This document shows, one piece after another, positions 17,352-26,140 of a stretch of 64,000 bases of DNA (position 1 is the first letter of the stretch; every line of letters starts with the position of its first letter). The notes beneath the pieces were generated by a model, which had not been told where the DNA came from, did no database searches, and was given only the letters and a program-made list of their open reading frames with translations. Both the position numbers and the translations under genes were made by a program. Source of the stretch: Pseudomonas marginalis (lineage in GTDB: Bacteria; Pseudomonadota; Gammaproteobacteria; Pseudomonadales; Pseudomonadaceae); NCBI RefSeq assembly GCF_001645105.1, contig NZ_LKEG01000034.1, forward strand, positions 223 to 64,222, given 5' to 3'.

Positions 17352-18734
17352 ATGCGTCGCCTGTTGTTCGCTTGTCTGCTCATGGGCTCTGCCCACGTCT
17401 TCGCCTTTGACCGCCTGCAAGTCGAGGGCTACACCTTGCCCAACGGCTTGCAACTGTTGCTCAAACCGGGCACCGAGCGCGGGCATGTGGCGATCCGCCT
17501 AGTGGTGGGCGTGGGCCTGGATGACTTCAGCTGCGAAGACAAGGAATTGCCGCACCTGCTGGAACACTTGCTGTTCAGCGGCATCGACGGCGGCGGCGAA
17601 GGTGAGCTGGAAGACCGCATGCAAGCGCTGGGCGGCGAGTGGAACGCCTACACCAGCAACGCCGACACCACCTTTGTGATCGAGGCGCCCGCACAAAACC
17701 AGCGCAAAGTGCTGGACCTGCTACTGGCGATCCTCACCCGCACCGAACTGACCGACGCCAATATCAACGCCGCCAAGCAGGTCGTCGAACGCGAAGACGG
17801 CGGCCACTACTCACACCTGCAACGCCTGTTGGACCGCCAGGACCTGGGCCACACCGCCAGCAACCAATTGGCGGTCGAACTGGGGCTCAAATGCGCCGAG
17901 CGCGCCGAGGTCGACCACCTGACCCGCGACCAGTTGGAGCACCTGCGCAAACACTGGTACGCGCCCAACAACATGACCTTGATCATCGTCGGCGACCTCG
18001 ACAAGCTGCTGCCGGCCTATCTGGAGCGCACCTTCGGGCAACTCGACCCGGTTGACCCCACTGAACACCCAGCGCTGCCGGAGATCCAGCACGCCGCCGC
18101 CAGCCATCGCGAACTGATCCATGGCTGGGTCGGCGACAGCGCCAAGCTGCACTGGCTGTTCCCCGAGCCGGTGCTGGACGACCAGCATGATGAGACCTAC
18201 GACCTGCTCAAGGATTACCTCGATTGGGCGCTGTACCGCCAACTGCGCCTCAAGCACGGTTTGTCCTACGGCCCCTGGAGCGAACGTGAAGTCCTCGGCG
18301 GCGTCGGTTTCCTCAGCTTGAATGCCGACCTTGAGCGCGAAAACCTCCCCGAGGCAGAGCAGGTTCTCCAGGACCTCAAGGCCCAACTGCTCAAGGATGG
18401 CCTCGATCCGGCGGTATTCGCTCGCTTGCAACAAGCCGCCATCGCGCGCCAGGCCTGGGCAGTGCAGGGCAACAGCGCGTTGGCCGACTACTACTGGAGC
18501 GCTTCCGGTGACTACAACAACGGCCACTTCAGCGACCCGGTCAAGCGCATCAAGGCTGTAAGCCTGGACCAGACCAACCAGGCCATGCGCCAAGTGTTCC
18601 AGCAGCCCGGCTACTGGCGTATCGAGAAACCGCTGCTCAGCTATGACGGCCTGAGTTGGATCGGTGCCGGCGTGCTCGGCTTGATCACCTTTGTGTTGAT
18701 CGGCGTGCGGGTTTATCGCAAACGGTTTGCGTAA
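17352..18734 (+). CDS. M16 family zinc peptidase, membrane-anchored
   Basis: A 460-residue inverzincin. A signal peptide (residues 1-18, ending VFAF) is followed by two M16 lobes. The active-site motif HxxEH is at 68-72 (HLLEH), and a distal glutamate at 146 or 148 (VVERED) supplies the third zinc ligand. A single hydrophobic helix near residues 437-455 followed by RVYRKRFA suggests anchoring in the inner membrane with the peptidase in the periplasm. Unlike the many M16 genes that come as catalytic/non-catalytic pairs, this one stands alone. AGGAAG lies before the start. Substrate unknown. Confidence 0.88.
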   Translation: MRRLLFACLLMGSAHVFAFDRLQVEGYTLPNGLQLLLKPGTERGHVAIRLVVGVGLDDFSCEDKELPHLLEHLLFSGIDGGGEGELEDRMQALGGEWNAYTSNADTTFVIEAPAQNQRKVLDLLLAILTRTELTDANINAAKQVVEREDGGHYSHLQRLLDRQDLGHTASNQLAVELGLKCAERAEVDHLTRDQLEHLRKHWYAPNNMTLIIVGDLDKLLPAYLERTFGQLDPVDPTEHPALPEIQHAAASHRELIHGWVGDSAKLHWLFPEPVLDDQHDETYDLLKDYLDWALYRQLRLKHGLSYGPWSEREVLGGVGFLSLNADLERENLPEAEQVLQDLKAQLLKDGLDPAVFARLQQAAIARQAWAVQGNSALADYYWSASGDYNNGHFSDPVKRIKAVSLDQTNQAMRQVFQQPGYWRIEKPLLSYDGLSWIGAGVLGLITFVLIGVRVYRKRFA

Positions 18735-18806
18735 TGAGGCACCGGACAAAGGGCTAAGACGTTATTCTGTCTGGGATTTTTTCCTACAAAGACTGCGAAC
18801 CGCCGA

Positions 18807-19838
18807 ATGCAAAACCTGACCCGCTTGATCACCCGCATCCTCGAACTGATGAAGCGCTACCCCGGGGTGATAGCACTTGGCGGTTTTGTCTCGGGTGTGG
18901 GCAGCTTCATTCTGGTGGATCGCCAGCAGGGCATGGCCAGTTGGATCGCCGTGATCATGCTGGTGAGCTGGCTGTGGCTGATGCTGGAAAACAGCTTTAC
19001 CCAGCTGTTCACCAAAGTCTTCAAGCGCGAAATCCCCGAGCCGCTGCTGCGCTATGCGACCCAGATGATTCACCAGGAAAGCCTGTTCTTTGTGCTGCCG
19101 TTTTTTTTCATCACCACCGCCTGGAACAGCGGCCAGTCGGTGTTCACCGGCCTGCTCGGCGCCGCAGCGCTGGTATCGATAATCGACCCGCTGTACTACA
19201 AATGGCTGGCGCCCAAACGCTCGCTGTTCCTCGCACTGCACACCTTCACGCTGTTCGCGGCGCTGCTCACCGCACTGCCGATCATCCTGCACCTGACCAC
19301 GGCTGAGAGTTACAAGCTGGCCCTCGGCGTAGCCATGGCACTGTCGATCCCGAGCCTGGCGGTAAGCCTGCCGCTGCGCAGCCTCAAAGGCTGGGCGATG
19401 CTACTGGGGGTCACCGCTGCGATTGGCTGCGCCGGTTGGTTCCTGCGCAGCTGGGTGCCGCCAGCCACGCTGTGGATGACCGAAGTGGCCATCAGCACCC
19501 AACTGCAAGACCGCACGCCGGGCGACGACCTCAAGGAAGTCACCGCCGCTCAACTGCGCAGCGGCGGGCTCTACGCCTACACCGCGATCAACGCCCCGCG
19601 TGGGCTGGATGAGCGGATTTACCACGTGTGGAAATTCAATGGCAAAGAGGTTGACCGCATCGCCCTGGATATCCACGGCGGGCGCAAAGAGGGCTATCGC
19701 GCCTGGACCCACAAGCAGAACTTCCCCGCCGACGCCGTGGGTCGCTGGCAGGTACAGGTGCTGACCGAAGACGGGCAGGTGATCGGCGTACTGCGTTTCA
19801 AAGTGACGGACTCAGCACAAACGGACAACCCAAAGTAG
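18807..19838 (+). CDS. DUF5924/DUF2914 membrane protein
   Basis: A 343-residue protein with six or seven hydrophobic helices in the first ~225 residues and a soluble C-terminal domain (about 235-335) resembling DUF2914, with IYHVWKFNGKEVDRIAL and RAWTHKQNFPADAVGRWQVQVLTEDGQ. The C-terminal domain resembles small beta-sandwich domains thought to face the periplasm. It lies 72 bp after the M16 peptidase and 53 bp before the lipid-transport operon on the same strand. I do not know its function. Confidence 0.75.
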   Translation: MQNLTRLITRILELMKRYPGVIALGGFVSGVGSFILVDRQQGMASWIAVIMLVSWLWLMLENSFTQLFTKVFKREIPEPLLRYATQMIHQESLFFVLPFFFITTAWNSGQSVFTGLLGAAALVSIIDPLYYKWLAPKRSLFLALHTFTLFAALLTALPIILHLTTAESYKLALGVAMALSIPSLAVSLPLRSLKGWAMLLGVTAAIGCAGWFLRSWVPPATLWMTEVAISTQLQDRTPGDDLKEVTAAQLRSGGLYAYTAINAPRGLDERIYHVWKFNGKEVDRIALDIHGGRKEGYRAWTHKQNFPADAVGRWQVQVLTEDGQVIGVLRFKVTDSAQTDNPK

Positions 19839-19891
19839 GCAGGATCGTGCTATTACGTAGGAATTGTGGATAGCCAACAAGCTCGGAGCTT

Positions 19892-21040
19892 ATGACCACC
19901 AGTACCTCGGCCGGTGCAGCCCACCTCGATACGTCCATCACCCCGCCACAGCTGAGGATTACGGGAGACTGGACGCTTGCCCACTATGCCAGCCTGAAGA
20001 AGCTGTCGGACAAGCTCGACGGCCAATACGATGCGGGCGCGCGTATCGACCTCAATGGCCTGGGCGCCCTCGATACCGCCGGCGCCTCGCTGCTGGTGGA
20101 GTTGCTGGGACCGACCCGCATCGAGCAATCCGCCGAGCAGACCGATTGCAGCTTGTCTGCCGCTGACCGCGCACTGCTCAAGACCGTCTACCGCTCCCTG
20201 AATGATTTTTGCGTACCGGAGAAAGCCCCGGAAGAAGCCGCCGGTATTCAAGTGCTGGCTCGCATCGGCCGGGCGGTAGACACCGTCTGGCAAGACAGCA
20301 AGCAACTGCTGGGCTTTATCGGCCTGATCCTCGAAACCTTCGCCCGCGGAATTTTCCGGCCCAGGCGTTGGCGCCTCACGCCGATGGTCGCGCACCTGGA
20401 ACAGGTCGGCCTCGACGCCGCGCCCATCGTGGCCCTGCTGACCTTTCTGGTCGGTGCCGTGGTGGCGTTCCTCGGCGCCACCGTACTCAAGAGTTTTGGC
20501 GCGACGATTTTCACCGTCGACCTGGTGGCGTTCTCCTTCCTGCGCGAATTCGGTGTGTTGCTGACCGCGATCCTGATCGCCGGTCGCACCGCCAGTGCCT
20601 TTACCGCACAAATCGGCTCGATGAAGGCCAACGAAGAGATCGACGCGATCCGCACCCTGGGCCTGGACCCGATGGAACTGCTGGTATTGCCGCGCGTACT
20701 GGCGCTGCTGGTGGCGCTGCCGATGCTGACCTTCCTGGCAATGCTCTCGGGCATTGTCGGCGGTGGCGTGGTGTGCGCCGTGGCCCTGGATATTTCGCCG
20801 GCGATGTTCCTCTCACTGCTGCAATCGGACATTGGCGTGCAGCATTTCCTGGTGGGCCTGGTGAAAGCGCCGATCTTCGCCTTCCTGATCGCCGCCATCG
20901 GCTGCCTGGAAGGCTTCAAGGTGAGCGGCAGCGCCGAGTCCGTCGGTGCCCACACCACCTCCAGCGTGGTGCAATCGATTTTTGTGGTGATCGTGCTGGA
21001 CGCGGTCGCCGCGCTGTTCTTTATGGAGATGGGCTGGTGA
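19892..21040 (+). CDS. MlaE-family lipid ABC permease with fused STAS domain
   Basis: A 382-residue inner-membrane permease. Residues 1-~105 form a STAS domain (ITPPQLRITGDWTL, IDLNGLGALDTAGASLLVEL) equivalent to the separate MlaB subunit of the classical Mla system. The MlaE permease follows (about 130-382), with FGATIFTVDLVAFSFLREFGVLLTAILIAGR and IRTLGLDPMELLVLPR. A GGAG lies before the ATG. Its TGA overlaps the GTG start of the ATPase gene. It is the first gene of a four-gene Mce-type transporter that moves phospholipids or other lipids between the membranes. Confidence 0.93.
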   Translation: MTTSTSAGAAHLDTSITPPQLRITGDWTLAHYASLKKLSDKLDGQYDAGARIDLNGLGALDTAGASLLVELLGPTRIEQSAEQTDCSLSAADRALLKTVYRSLNDFCVPEKAPEEAAGIQVLARIGRAVDTVWQDSKQLLGFIGLILETFARGIFRPRRWRLTPMVAHLEQVGLDAAPIVALLTFLVGAVVAFLGATVLKSFGATIFTVDLVAFSFLREFGVLLTAILIAGRTASAFTAQIGSMKANEEIDAIRTLGLDPMELLVLPRVLALLVALPMLTFLAMLSGIVGGGVVCAVALDISPAMFLSLLQSDIGVQHFLVGLVKAPIFAFLIAAIGCLEGFKVSGSAESVGAHTTSSVVQSIFVVIVLDAVAALFFMEMGW

Positions 21041-21840
21041 GTCGCTTACACCGTGCGACCGCCGAGGCGGTGATTGAAGTGCGCGGCCTGTGCAATCGCT
21101 TTGGCACCCAACGCGTGCACGAGAACCTCGACCTGGACTTGTACAAAGGCGAGATCCTTGCCGTGGTCGGCGGCTCCGGCAGCGGCAAGTCGGTGTTGTT
21201 GCGCAGCATCGTCGGCCTGCGCCGGCCCAGCGCAGGCGAAGTCCGGGTGTTTGGCAAGAACCTGCCGAGCCTGGCGGAGCATGAGCGATCCCTGGTGGAG
21301 CGACGCTTTGGCGTGCTGTTCCAGAAGGGCGCGCTGTTTTCCTCGCTGACCGTGACCGAAAACGTAGCGCTGCCATTGATCGAACACGCAGGCCTCAGCC
21401 GCCGCGACGCCGAGCACCTGGCCGCGGTCAAACTGGCCCTGGCCGGGTTGCCACTGTCGGCAGCCGACAAATACCCGGCGTCACTGTCGGGTGGCATGAT
21501 CAAGCGCGCCGCGCTGGCCCGCGCGCTGGCCCTGGACCCCGACATCCTGTTTCTCGACGAACCCACCGCCGGCCTCGACCCGATTGGCGCGGCGCAATTC
21601 GATCAACTGATCCTGACCCTGCGCGATGCGCTGGGCCTGAGCGTGTTCCTGGTCACCCACGACCTGGACACGCTGTACACCATCACCGACCGCGTGGCGG
21701 TGCTGGCCCAGAAAAAGGTGCTGGTGGCCGACGCCATCGATGTCGTTTCGGAAACGGACGACGCGTGGATTCACGAATATTTCCACGGCCCCCGAGGCCG
21801 CGCGGCATTGGATGCCGCTCAATCGCTCAACGAGGTATGA
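21037..21840 (+). CDS. ABC transporter ATPase of the Mce/Mla-type system
   Basis: A 267-residue MlaF-like ATPase. The start is GTG 21037, overlapping the permease stop; a longer reading frame extending back into the permease gene is not coding. Walker A is GGSGSGKS at 45-52, the signature is LSGGM, and Walker B is DPDILFLDEPTAGLDP. The C-terminal extension ends AAQSLNEV. Its stop is immediately followed by the ATG of the MCE gene, consistent with tight coupling. Confidence 0.93.
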   Translation: MSRLHRATAEAVIEVRGLCNRFGTQRVHENLDLDLYKGEILAVVGGSGSGKSVLLRSIVGLRRPSAGEVRVFGKNLPSLAEHERSLVERRFGVLFQKGALFSSLTVTENVALPLIEHAGLSRRDAEHLAAVKLALAGLPLSAADKYPASLSGGMIKRAALARALALDPDILFLDEPTAGLDPIGAAQFDQLILTLRDALGLSVFLVTHDLDTLYTITDRVAVLAQKKVLVADAIDVVSETDDAWIHEYFHGPRGRAALDAAQSLNEV

Positions 21841-21841
21841 C

Positions 21842-22780
21842 ATGGAAACCCGAGCCCATCATGTGATGATCGGTTTGTTCAGCGTGATCGTGGTGGTCGG
21901 CGCGATGTTGTTCGGCCTGTGGCTGGCCAAGTCCAGCGTCGACAGCGCCTTCCAGGATTACGAAGTGATTTTCAACGAGGCGGTCAGCGGCCTGTCACAG
22001 GGCAGTTCGGTGCAGTACAGCGGGATTAAAGTGGGCGATGTGATCAGCCTGCGCCTGGACCCCAAAGATCCGCGTCGCGTACTGGCACGTATCCGCCTGG
22101 CCGGTGAGACGCCTATCAAGGAAGACACCCAGGCCAAGCTGGCGCTGACCGGCATCACCGGCACCTCGATTATCCAACTCAGCGGCGGTACGCCGCAAAG
22201 CCCCGAACTCAAGGGCAAAGACGGTAACTTGCCGGAAATCATCGCCTCACCCTCACCTATCGCGCGCCTGCTGAACAACAGCAACGACCTGATGACGAGC
22301 ATCAACCTGCTGTTGCATAACGCCAACGACCTGTTTTCCCGCGAGAACGTCGAGCGCCTGAGCAACACCCTGGATAACCTGCAAAAAACGACCGGCGTCA
22401 TCGCCGACCAGCGCGGCGATATCAAGGTGGTGATGCAGCAACTGATGCAAGTGAGCAAACAGGCCAGCGCCGCCCTGGAGCAGACCAGTGTGCTGATGCG
22501 CAACGCCAACGGCTTGCTCAACGAACAAGGCAAGCAGGCCTTTGGCAGCGCCGAGCAGGCCATGAAGTCCCTGGAACACAGCACCGCGACCATCAACACC
22601 TTGCTGACCAACAACAAGGACTCGGTGAACAGCGGCATGCAAGGCCTCAACGAACTGGCGCCGGCCGTGCGCGAACTGCGCGAAACCCTCGGTTCGCTGC
22701 GCGCCATCTCCCGCCGCCTGGAAGCCAACCCCAGCGGTTACCTGCTGGGCAGCGACAAGAACAAGGAGTTCACGCCATGA
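21842..22780 (+). CDS. MCE (MlaD-like) substrate-binding protein
   Basis: A 312-residue protein starting METRAHHVMIG at ATG 21842, with an N-terminal membrane anchor (about 8-30), one MCE domain (about 38-120: GLSQGSSVQYSGIKVGDVISL) and a long helical C-terminal region (about 165-300). Single MCE domains assemble as hexameric rings on the ABC permease; the helices may form a tunnel or needle as in PqiB-like proteins. The gene overlaps the lipoprotein start by ATGA. Confidence 0.92.
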   Translation: METRAHHVMIGLFSVIVVVGAMLFGLWLAKSSVDSAFQDYEVIFNEAVSGLSQGSSVQYSGIKVGDVISLRLDPKDPRRVLARIRLAGETPIKEDTQAKLALTGITGTSIIQLSGGTPQSPELKGKDGNLPEIIASPSPIARLLNNSNDLMTSINLLLHNANDLFSRENVERLSNTLDNLQKTTGVIADQRGDIKVVMQQLMQVSKQASAALEQTSVLMRNANGLLNEQGKQAFGSAEQAMKSLEHSTATINTLLTNNKDSVNSGMQGLNELAPAVRELRETLGSLRAISRRLEANPSGYLLGSDKNKEFTP

Positions 22781-23388
22781 AGCGTGCTTACCAAATGATC
22801 GCCCCTGTGGCGCTGGCACTCGTGAGCGCGTGCTCGATTCTTCCCAAGGCCGACCCTTCTGATGTGTATCGCCTGGCCTCGGCCCAGACCACCGGCCAGG
22901 GTGCTCCGGTCAGCTGGTCGCTGCGTGTGAATAAGCCGCAGACCAGCGAATTTCTCGACAGCCCACGTATTGCCGTGGTGCCCAATGGCGACCTGATCAG
23001 CAGCTATGCCAACTCGCGCTGGAGCGATCCGTCGCCGGTACTGTTGCGCAACCGCCTCATGGATGGCTTTCAACGCGATGGTCGGGTGACGCTGCTGAGT
23101 ACCGATGACACCAACCTGCAGTCCGACTATGAACTGGGCGGGCAATTGCAGGCGTTCCAGAGTGAGTACCGCGGCAGTGCGGTGGAGGTGGTGATTCGCC
23201 TGGACGCGCGCCTGGTACGCGGCAGTGATCAGCGGATTGTTGCCAGTCGGCGGTTTGAAGTGAGGCAACCGGTGAGCGATACCAAGGTGCCGGCGGTGGT
23301 CGCCGGGTTTGGACAGGCGGGGGATCAGTTGAATAAGCAGGTGGTGGATTGGGTGGTTCAGCAAGGCAATAACGCAGCTAAACACTGA
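22777..23388 (+). CDS. ABC-type transport auxiliary lipoprotein (PqiC-like)
   Basis: A 203-residue outer-membrane lipoprotein candidate with a lipobox at LALVSAC (Cys19) and the ABC_trans_aux/PqiC domain (YRLASAQTTGQGAPVSWSLRV, SDYELGGQLQAFQSEY). In PqiABC-type systems such a lipoprotein receives or docks the MCE tunnel at the outer membrane. It takes the place of the soluble carrier MlaC, which is absent here, so this operon is a PqiC-type rather than an MlaC-type system. Confidence 0.9.
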   Translation: MKRAYQMIAPVALALVSACSILPKADPSDVYRLASAQTTGQGAPVSWSLRVNKPQTSEFLDSPRIAVVPNGDLISSYANSRWSDPSPVLLRNRLMDGFQRDGRVTLLSTDDTNLQSDYELGGQLQAFQSEYRGSAVEVVIRLDARLVRGSDQRIVASRRFEVRQPVSDTKVPAVVAGFGQAGDQLNKQVVDWVVQQGNNAAKH

Positions 23389-23395
23389 GGGCCTC

Positions 23396-23469
23396 ATCGG
23401 GGGCAAGCCCCCTCCCACAGGTTGATCTGTGAACACATTCAAATGTGGGAGGGGGCTTGCCCCCGATAG
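23396..23469. repeat. REP doublet (REPIN)
   Basis: Inverted REP units at 23396-23420 and 23441-23469, starting 8 bp after the lipoprotein stop and ending just before the convergent SpmAB-like gene. It probably also acts as a transcript end for both. Confidence 0.92.
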
Positions 23470-23480
23470 CAATCCAAGCC

Positions 23481-24710
23481 TTAACCGAAGAACCAGTAGC
23501 ACACCGAAATCGCCGCCACCACACCGGCAAACTCCGCCAGCAACGCACAACCCACGGCATGCCGTGCCCGCTGGATCCCCACCGAACCAAAGTACACCGC
23601 CAACACATAGAAAGTGGTCTCGGTACTGCCCTGAATCGTCGCCGCCACCAACGCCGGGAAGCTGTCCACGCCCTGGGTCTGCATGGTCTCGATCAGCATC
23701 GCTCGCGCAGCGCTGCCGGAGAACGGCTTGACCATCGCGGTCGGCAAGGCATCCACAAAGCGCGTGTCCATGCCCGTCCAGGCGACCACATGGCGAATGC
23801 CTTCAAGGCCAAAATCCAGCGCCCCTGAGGCACGCAATACACCCACGGCACACAGCATCGCCACCAGGTAGGGCAGCAGGTTCTTGGCCACATCGAAGCC
23901 TTCTTTGGCCCCTTCGACGAACGCCTCATACACCTTGACCTTGCGCAACGCACCGATCACCAGGAACAACATGATCAGGCCAAACAGCGTGAGGTTGCCC
24001 AGGATCGACGACAACCCGGCCAGAGCGGTGGCGGAGAGGGTCGCCAGCAGCGCCATGAAGCCGCCCAGCACCAATGCGCCTGGAATCAGATAGGCCAGCA
24101 CCACCGGATCCCACAGCCGCAGGCGCTGCATCACCGCCACCGACAGCAGGCCCACCAAGGTGGACGCGCTGGTCGCCAGCAGGATTGGCAGGAACACCAG
24201 TGTTGGGTCCGCAGCGCCTTGCTGGGCGCGGTACATGAAGATGGTGACCGGCAACAACGTCAGCGATGAGGCGTTGAGCACCAGGAACAGGATCTGCGCG
24301 TTACTCGCCGTGTTGGGGATTGGGTTGAGTTCCTGCAGCGCCTTCATCGCTTTCAAACCGATAGGCGTGGCGGCGTTATCCAGGCCCAGGCCGTTGGCAG
24401 CGAAGTTGAGGGTGATCAAGCCGATGGCCGGATGGCCGGCGGGCACTTCCGGCATCAGGCGGCGGAACAGCGGGCCGAGGGCCTTGGCCAGCCAGTCGAC
24501 GATCCCGGCCTTTTCGGCGATGCGCAAAAAGCCCAGCCATAACGTCAGAGTGCCGAACAGCAGCACCATCACTTCCACCGACAGTTTGGCCATGGCGAAA
24601 ATGCTTTCGACCATCGCCGCGAAAATCCCGGCGTTACCGCCGACCAGCCATTGCGCCAGTGCCGACACCATTGCCACGACAAAGAAGCCAAGCCACAGGC
24701 CATTGAGCAT
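23481..24710 (-). CDS. Nucleoside recognition/SpmA-SpmB fused membrane protein
   Basis: A 409-residue inner-membrane protein with two nucleoside-recognition (Gate) domains, matching a head-to-tail fusion of Bacillus spore maturation proteins SpmA and SpmB. SpmA-like motifs are NFAANGLGLDNAATPIGLKAM and PNTASNAQILFLVLNASSLT; the SpmB-like half includes GSTETTFYVLAVYFGSVGI. Pseudomonads do not sporulate, so the role is something else; transport of a small solute is a guess. It lies downstream of gltP on the same strand, separated by a terminator. Confidence 0.85.
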   Translation of the reverse strand: MLNGLWLGFFVVAMVSALAQWLVGGNAGIFAAMVESIFAMAKLSVEVMVLLFGTLTLWLGFLRIAEKAGIVDWLAKALGPLFRRLMPEVPAGHPAIGLITLNFAANGLGLDNAATPIGLKAMKALQELNPIPNTASNAQILFLVLNASSLTLLPVTIFMYRAQQGAADPTLVFLPILLATSASTLVGLLSVAVMQRLRLWDPVVLAYLIPGALVLGGFMALLATLSATALAGLSSILGNLTLFGLIMLFLVIGALRKVKVYEAFVEGAKEGFDVAKNLLPYLVAMLCAVGVLRASGALDFGLEGIRHVVAWTGMDTRFVDALPTAMVKPFSGSAARAMLIETMQTQGVDSFPALVAATIQGSTETTFYVLAVYFGSVGIQRARHAVGCALLAEFAGVVAAISVCYWFFG

Positions 24711-24762
24711 CAGTTAAATCCCCCGAAGAATGGAGCGAATGATAGCGGGGCTGGCAGAAACG

Positions 24763-24790
24763 ACAAACCCCGGAATTTTCCGGGGTTTGT
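24763..24790 (-). terminator. Terminator downstream of gltP
   Basis: A perfect 11-bp stem, ACAAACCCCGG and CCGGGGTTTGT, with a six-base AATTTT loop. The T-run after the stem on the minus strand is broken. Its position fits the end of gltP. Confidence 0.7.
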
Positions 24791-24808
24791 GTCAGAGCAG
24801 TCGTATTA

Positions 24809-26140
24809 TCAGCTGCGGGTGGCTTGGCCCAGCGGCGAGGCTTCCTTGCTGCGCCAGTGCGGCAGCGAATTCCAATAGCGCTCGCCCTTGGCATCGTCGT
24901 ACATGCCTTCCCAACGGGAGATCACCAGCACTGCAAGGGCATTGCCGATTACGTTCAGGGCGGTACGTGCCATGTCCATGATGCGGTCGACACCGGCGAT
25001 AAACGCCAGGCCTTCCAGCGGAATGCCCACGCTGCCCAGCGTGGCCAGCAACACCACGAAGGACACGCCCGGCACACCGGCGATGCCTTTGGAGGTGACC
25101 ATGAGGGTCAGCACCAGCATCAGTTGCTGGCCGATCGACAGGTCGATGCCATACAGCTGGGCGATGAAGATCGCCGCAATGCTCTGGTAGAGGGTCGAAC
25201 CGTCGAGGTTGAACGAGTAGCCGGTCGGCACCACGAAGCTGCAGATCGCCTTCGGCGCGCCATAGGCTTCCATCTTCTCGATCACGCGTGGCAGCACGGT
25301 TTCGGAGCTGGCGGTGGAATAGGCCAGTACCAGCTCATCCTTGAAGATGCGCATCAGCTTGATCACCGAGAAGCCGAACAGGCGGGCGATCAGGCCGAGG
25401 ATCACGAAAGCGAAGAACAGGATGGCGACGTAAACCAGGATCACCAGCTTGGCCAACGGCAACAGCGAGGCGAAGCCGAAGTTGGCGACGGTCACGGCGA
25501 TCAAGGCGAATACGCCGATCGGGGCGTACTTCATGATCATGTGGGTGACTTTGAACATGCTCTCGGACACGCCTTGGAACATGGTCACCAGCGGCTCGCG
25601 CAGCTCGGGCTTGAGGCTCGACAGGCCGAGGCCGAACAGTACCGAGAAGAAGATGATCGGCAGCATCTCGCCACGGGCAACAGCGGCAAAGATGTTCGAA
25701 GGGATCAGGTTGAGGATGGTCTGGATAAACGCATGCTCGTGCTGCACTTCAGCGGCGGTGGCGGTGTACTTGGAGATGTCGACGGTACCCAGGGTACTCA
25801 TGTCGATGCCAGCGCCTGGGTGGAACACGTTGGCCAGCAGCAGGCCGACCACAATGGCAATGGTGGTGACGATTTCGAAGTAAAGGATGGTTTTGACACC
25901 GATACGCCCGAGCTTCTTCGCGTCACCGACACCGGCAATGCCGACGATCAGCGAGGAGATCACGATCGGGATCACGATCATCTTGATCAGGCGGATAAAG
26001 ATATCGCCCGCTGGCTGCAACACATTGCTGATCCACCAGGCCTTTTCAGCACTGAAATGGTTGAGCACTGCACCGATTGCGATCCCCAGCACCAAACCGA
26101 TGAGGATCTGCCAGGCGAGGCTTAGCTTTGCCTTCTTCAT
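24809..26140 (-). CDS. gltP: Proton/sodium glutamate-aspartate (dicarboxylate) symporter
   Basis: A 443-residue DAACS-family transporter of normal length, with eight helices and two re-entrant loops. Diagnostic motifs are the serine-rich loop AYSTASSETVLPRV, the NLDGSTLYQSIAAIFIAQLYG substrate/cation site and the VTSKGIAGVPGVSFVVLLATL loop. It imports glutamate and aspartate, or C4-dicarboxylates, with protons or sodium; the name follows PAO1 PA5479 by recalled synteny. A long, palindrome-rich region lies upstream, suggesting regulated expression. Confidence 0.92.
   Translation of the reverse strand: MKKAKLSLAWQILIGLVLGIAIGAVLNHFSAEKAWWISNVLQPAGDIFIRLIKMIVIPIVISSLIVGIAGVGDAKKLGRIGVKTILYFEIVTTIAIVVGLLLANVFHPGAGIDMSTLGTVDISKYTATAAEVQHEHAFIQTILNLIPSNIFAAVARGEMLPIIFFSVLFGLGLSSLKPELREPLVTMFQGVSESMFKVTHMIMKYAPIGVFALIAVTVANFGFASLLPLAKLVILVYVAILFFAFVILGLIARLFGFSVIKLMRIFKDELVLAYSTASSETVLPRVIEKMEAYGAPKAICSFVVPTGYSFNLDGSTLYQSIAAIFIAQLYGIDLSIGQQLMLVLTLMVTSKGIAGVPGVSFVVLLATLGSVGIPLEGLAFIAGVDRIMDMARTALNVIGNALAVLVISRWEGMYDDAKGERYWNSLPHWRSKEASPLGQATRS

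Noticed and set aside
20209..21840. Apparent 543-residue extension of the Mce ATPase
   Set aside because: The extra N-terminal part is an out-of-frame reading of the MlaE gene; the ATPase begins at GTG 21037.
24824..26125. Plus-strand ORF of 433 codons antisense to gltP
   Set aside because: His/Gln/Asp-rich shadow of a clear transporter gene.
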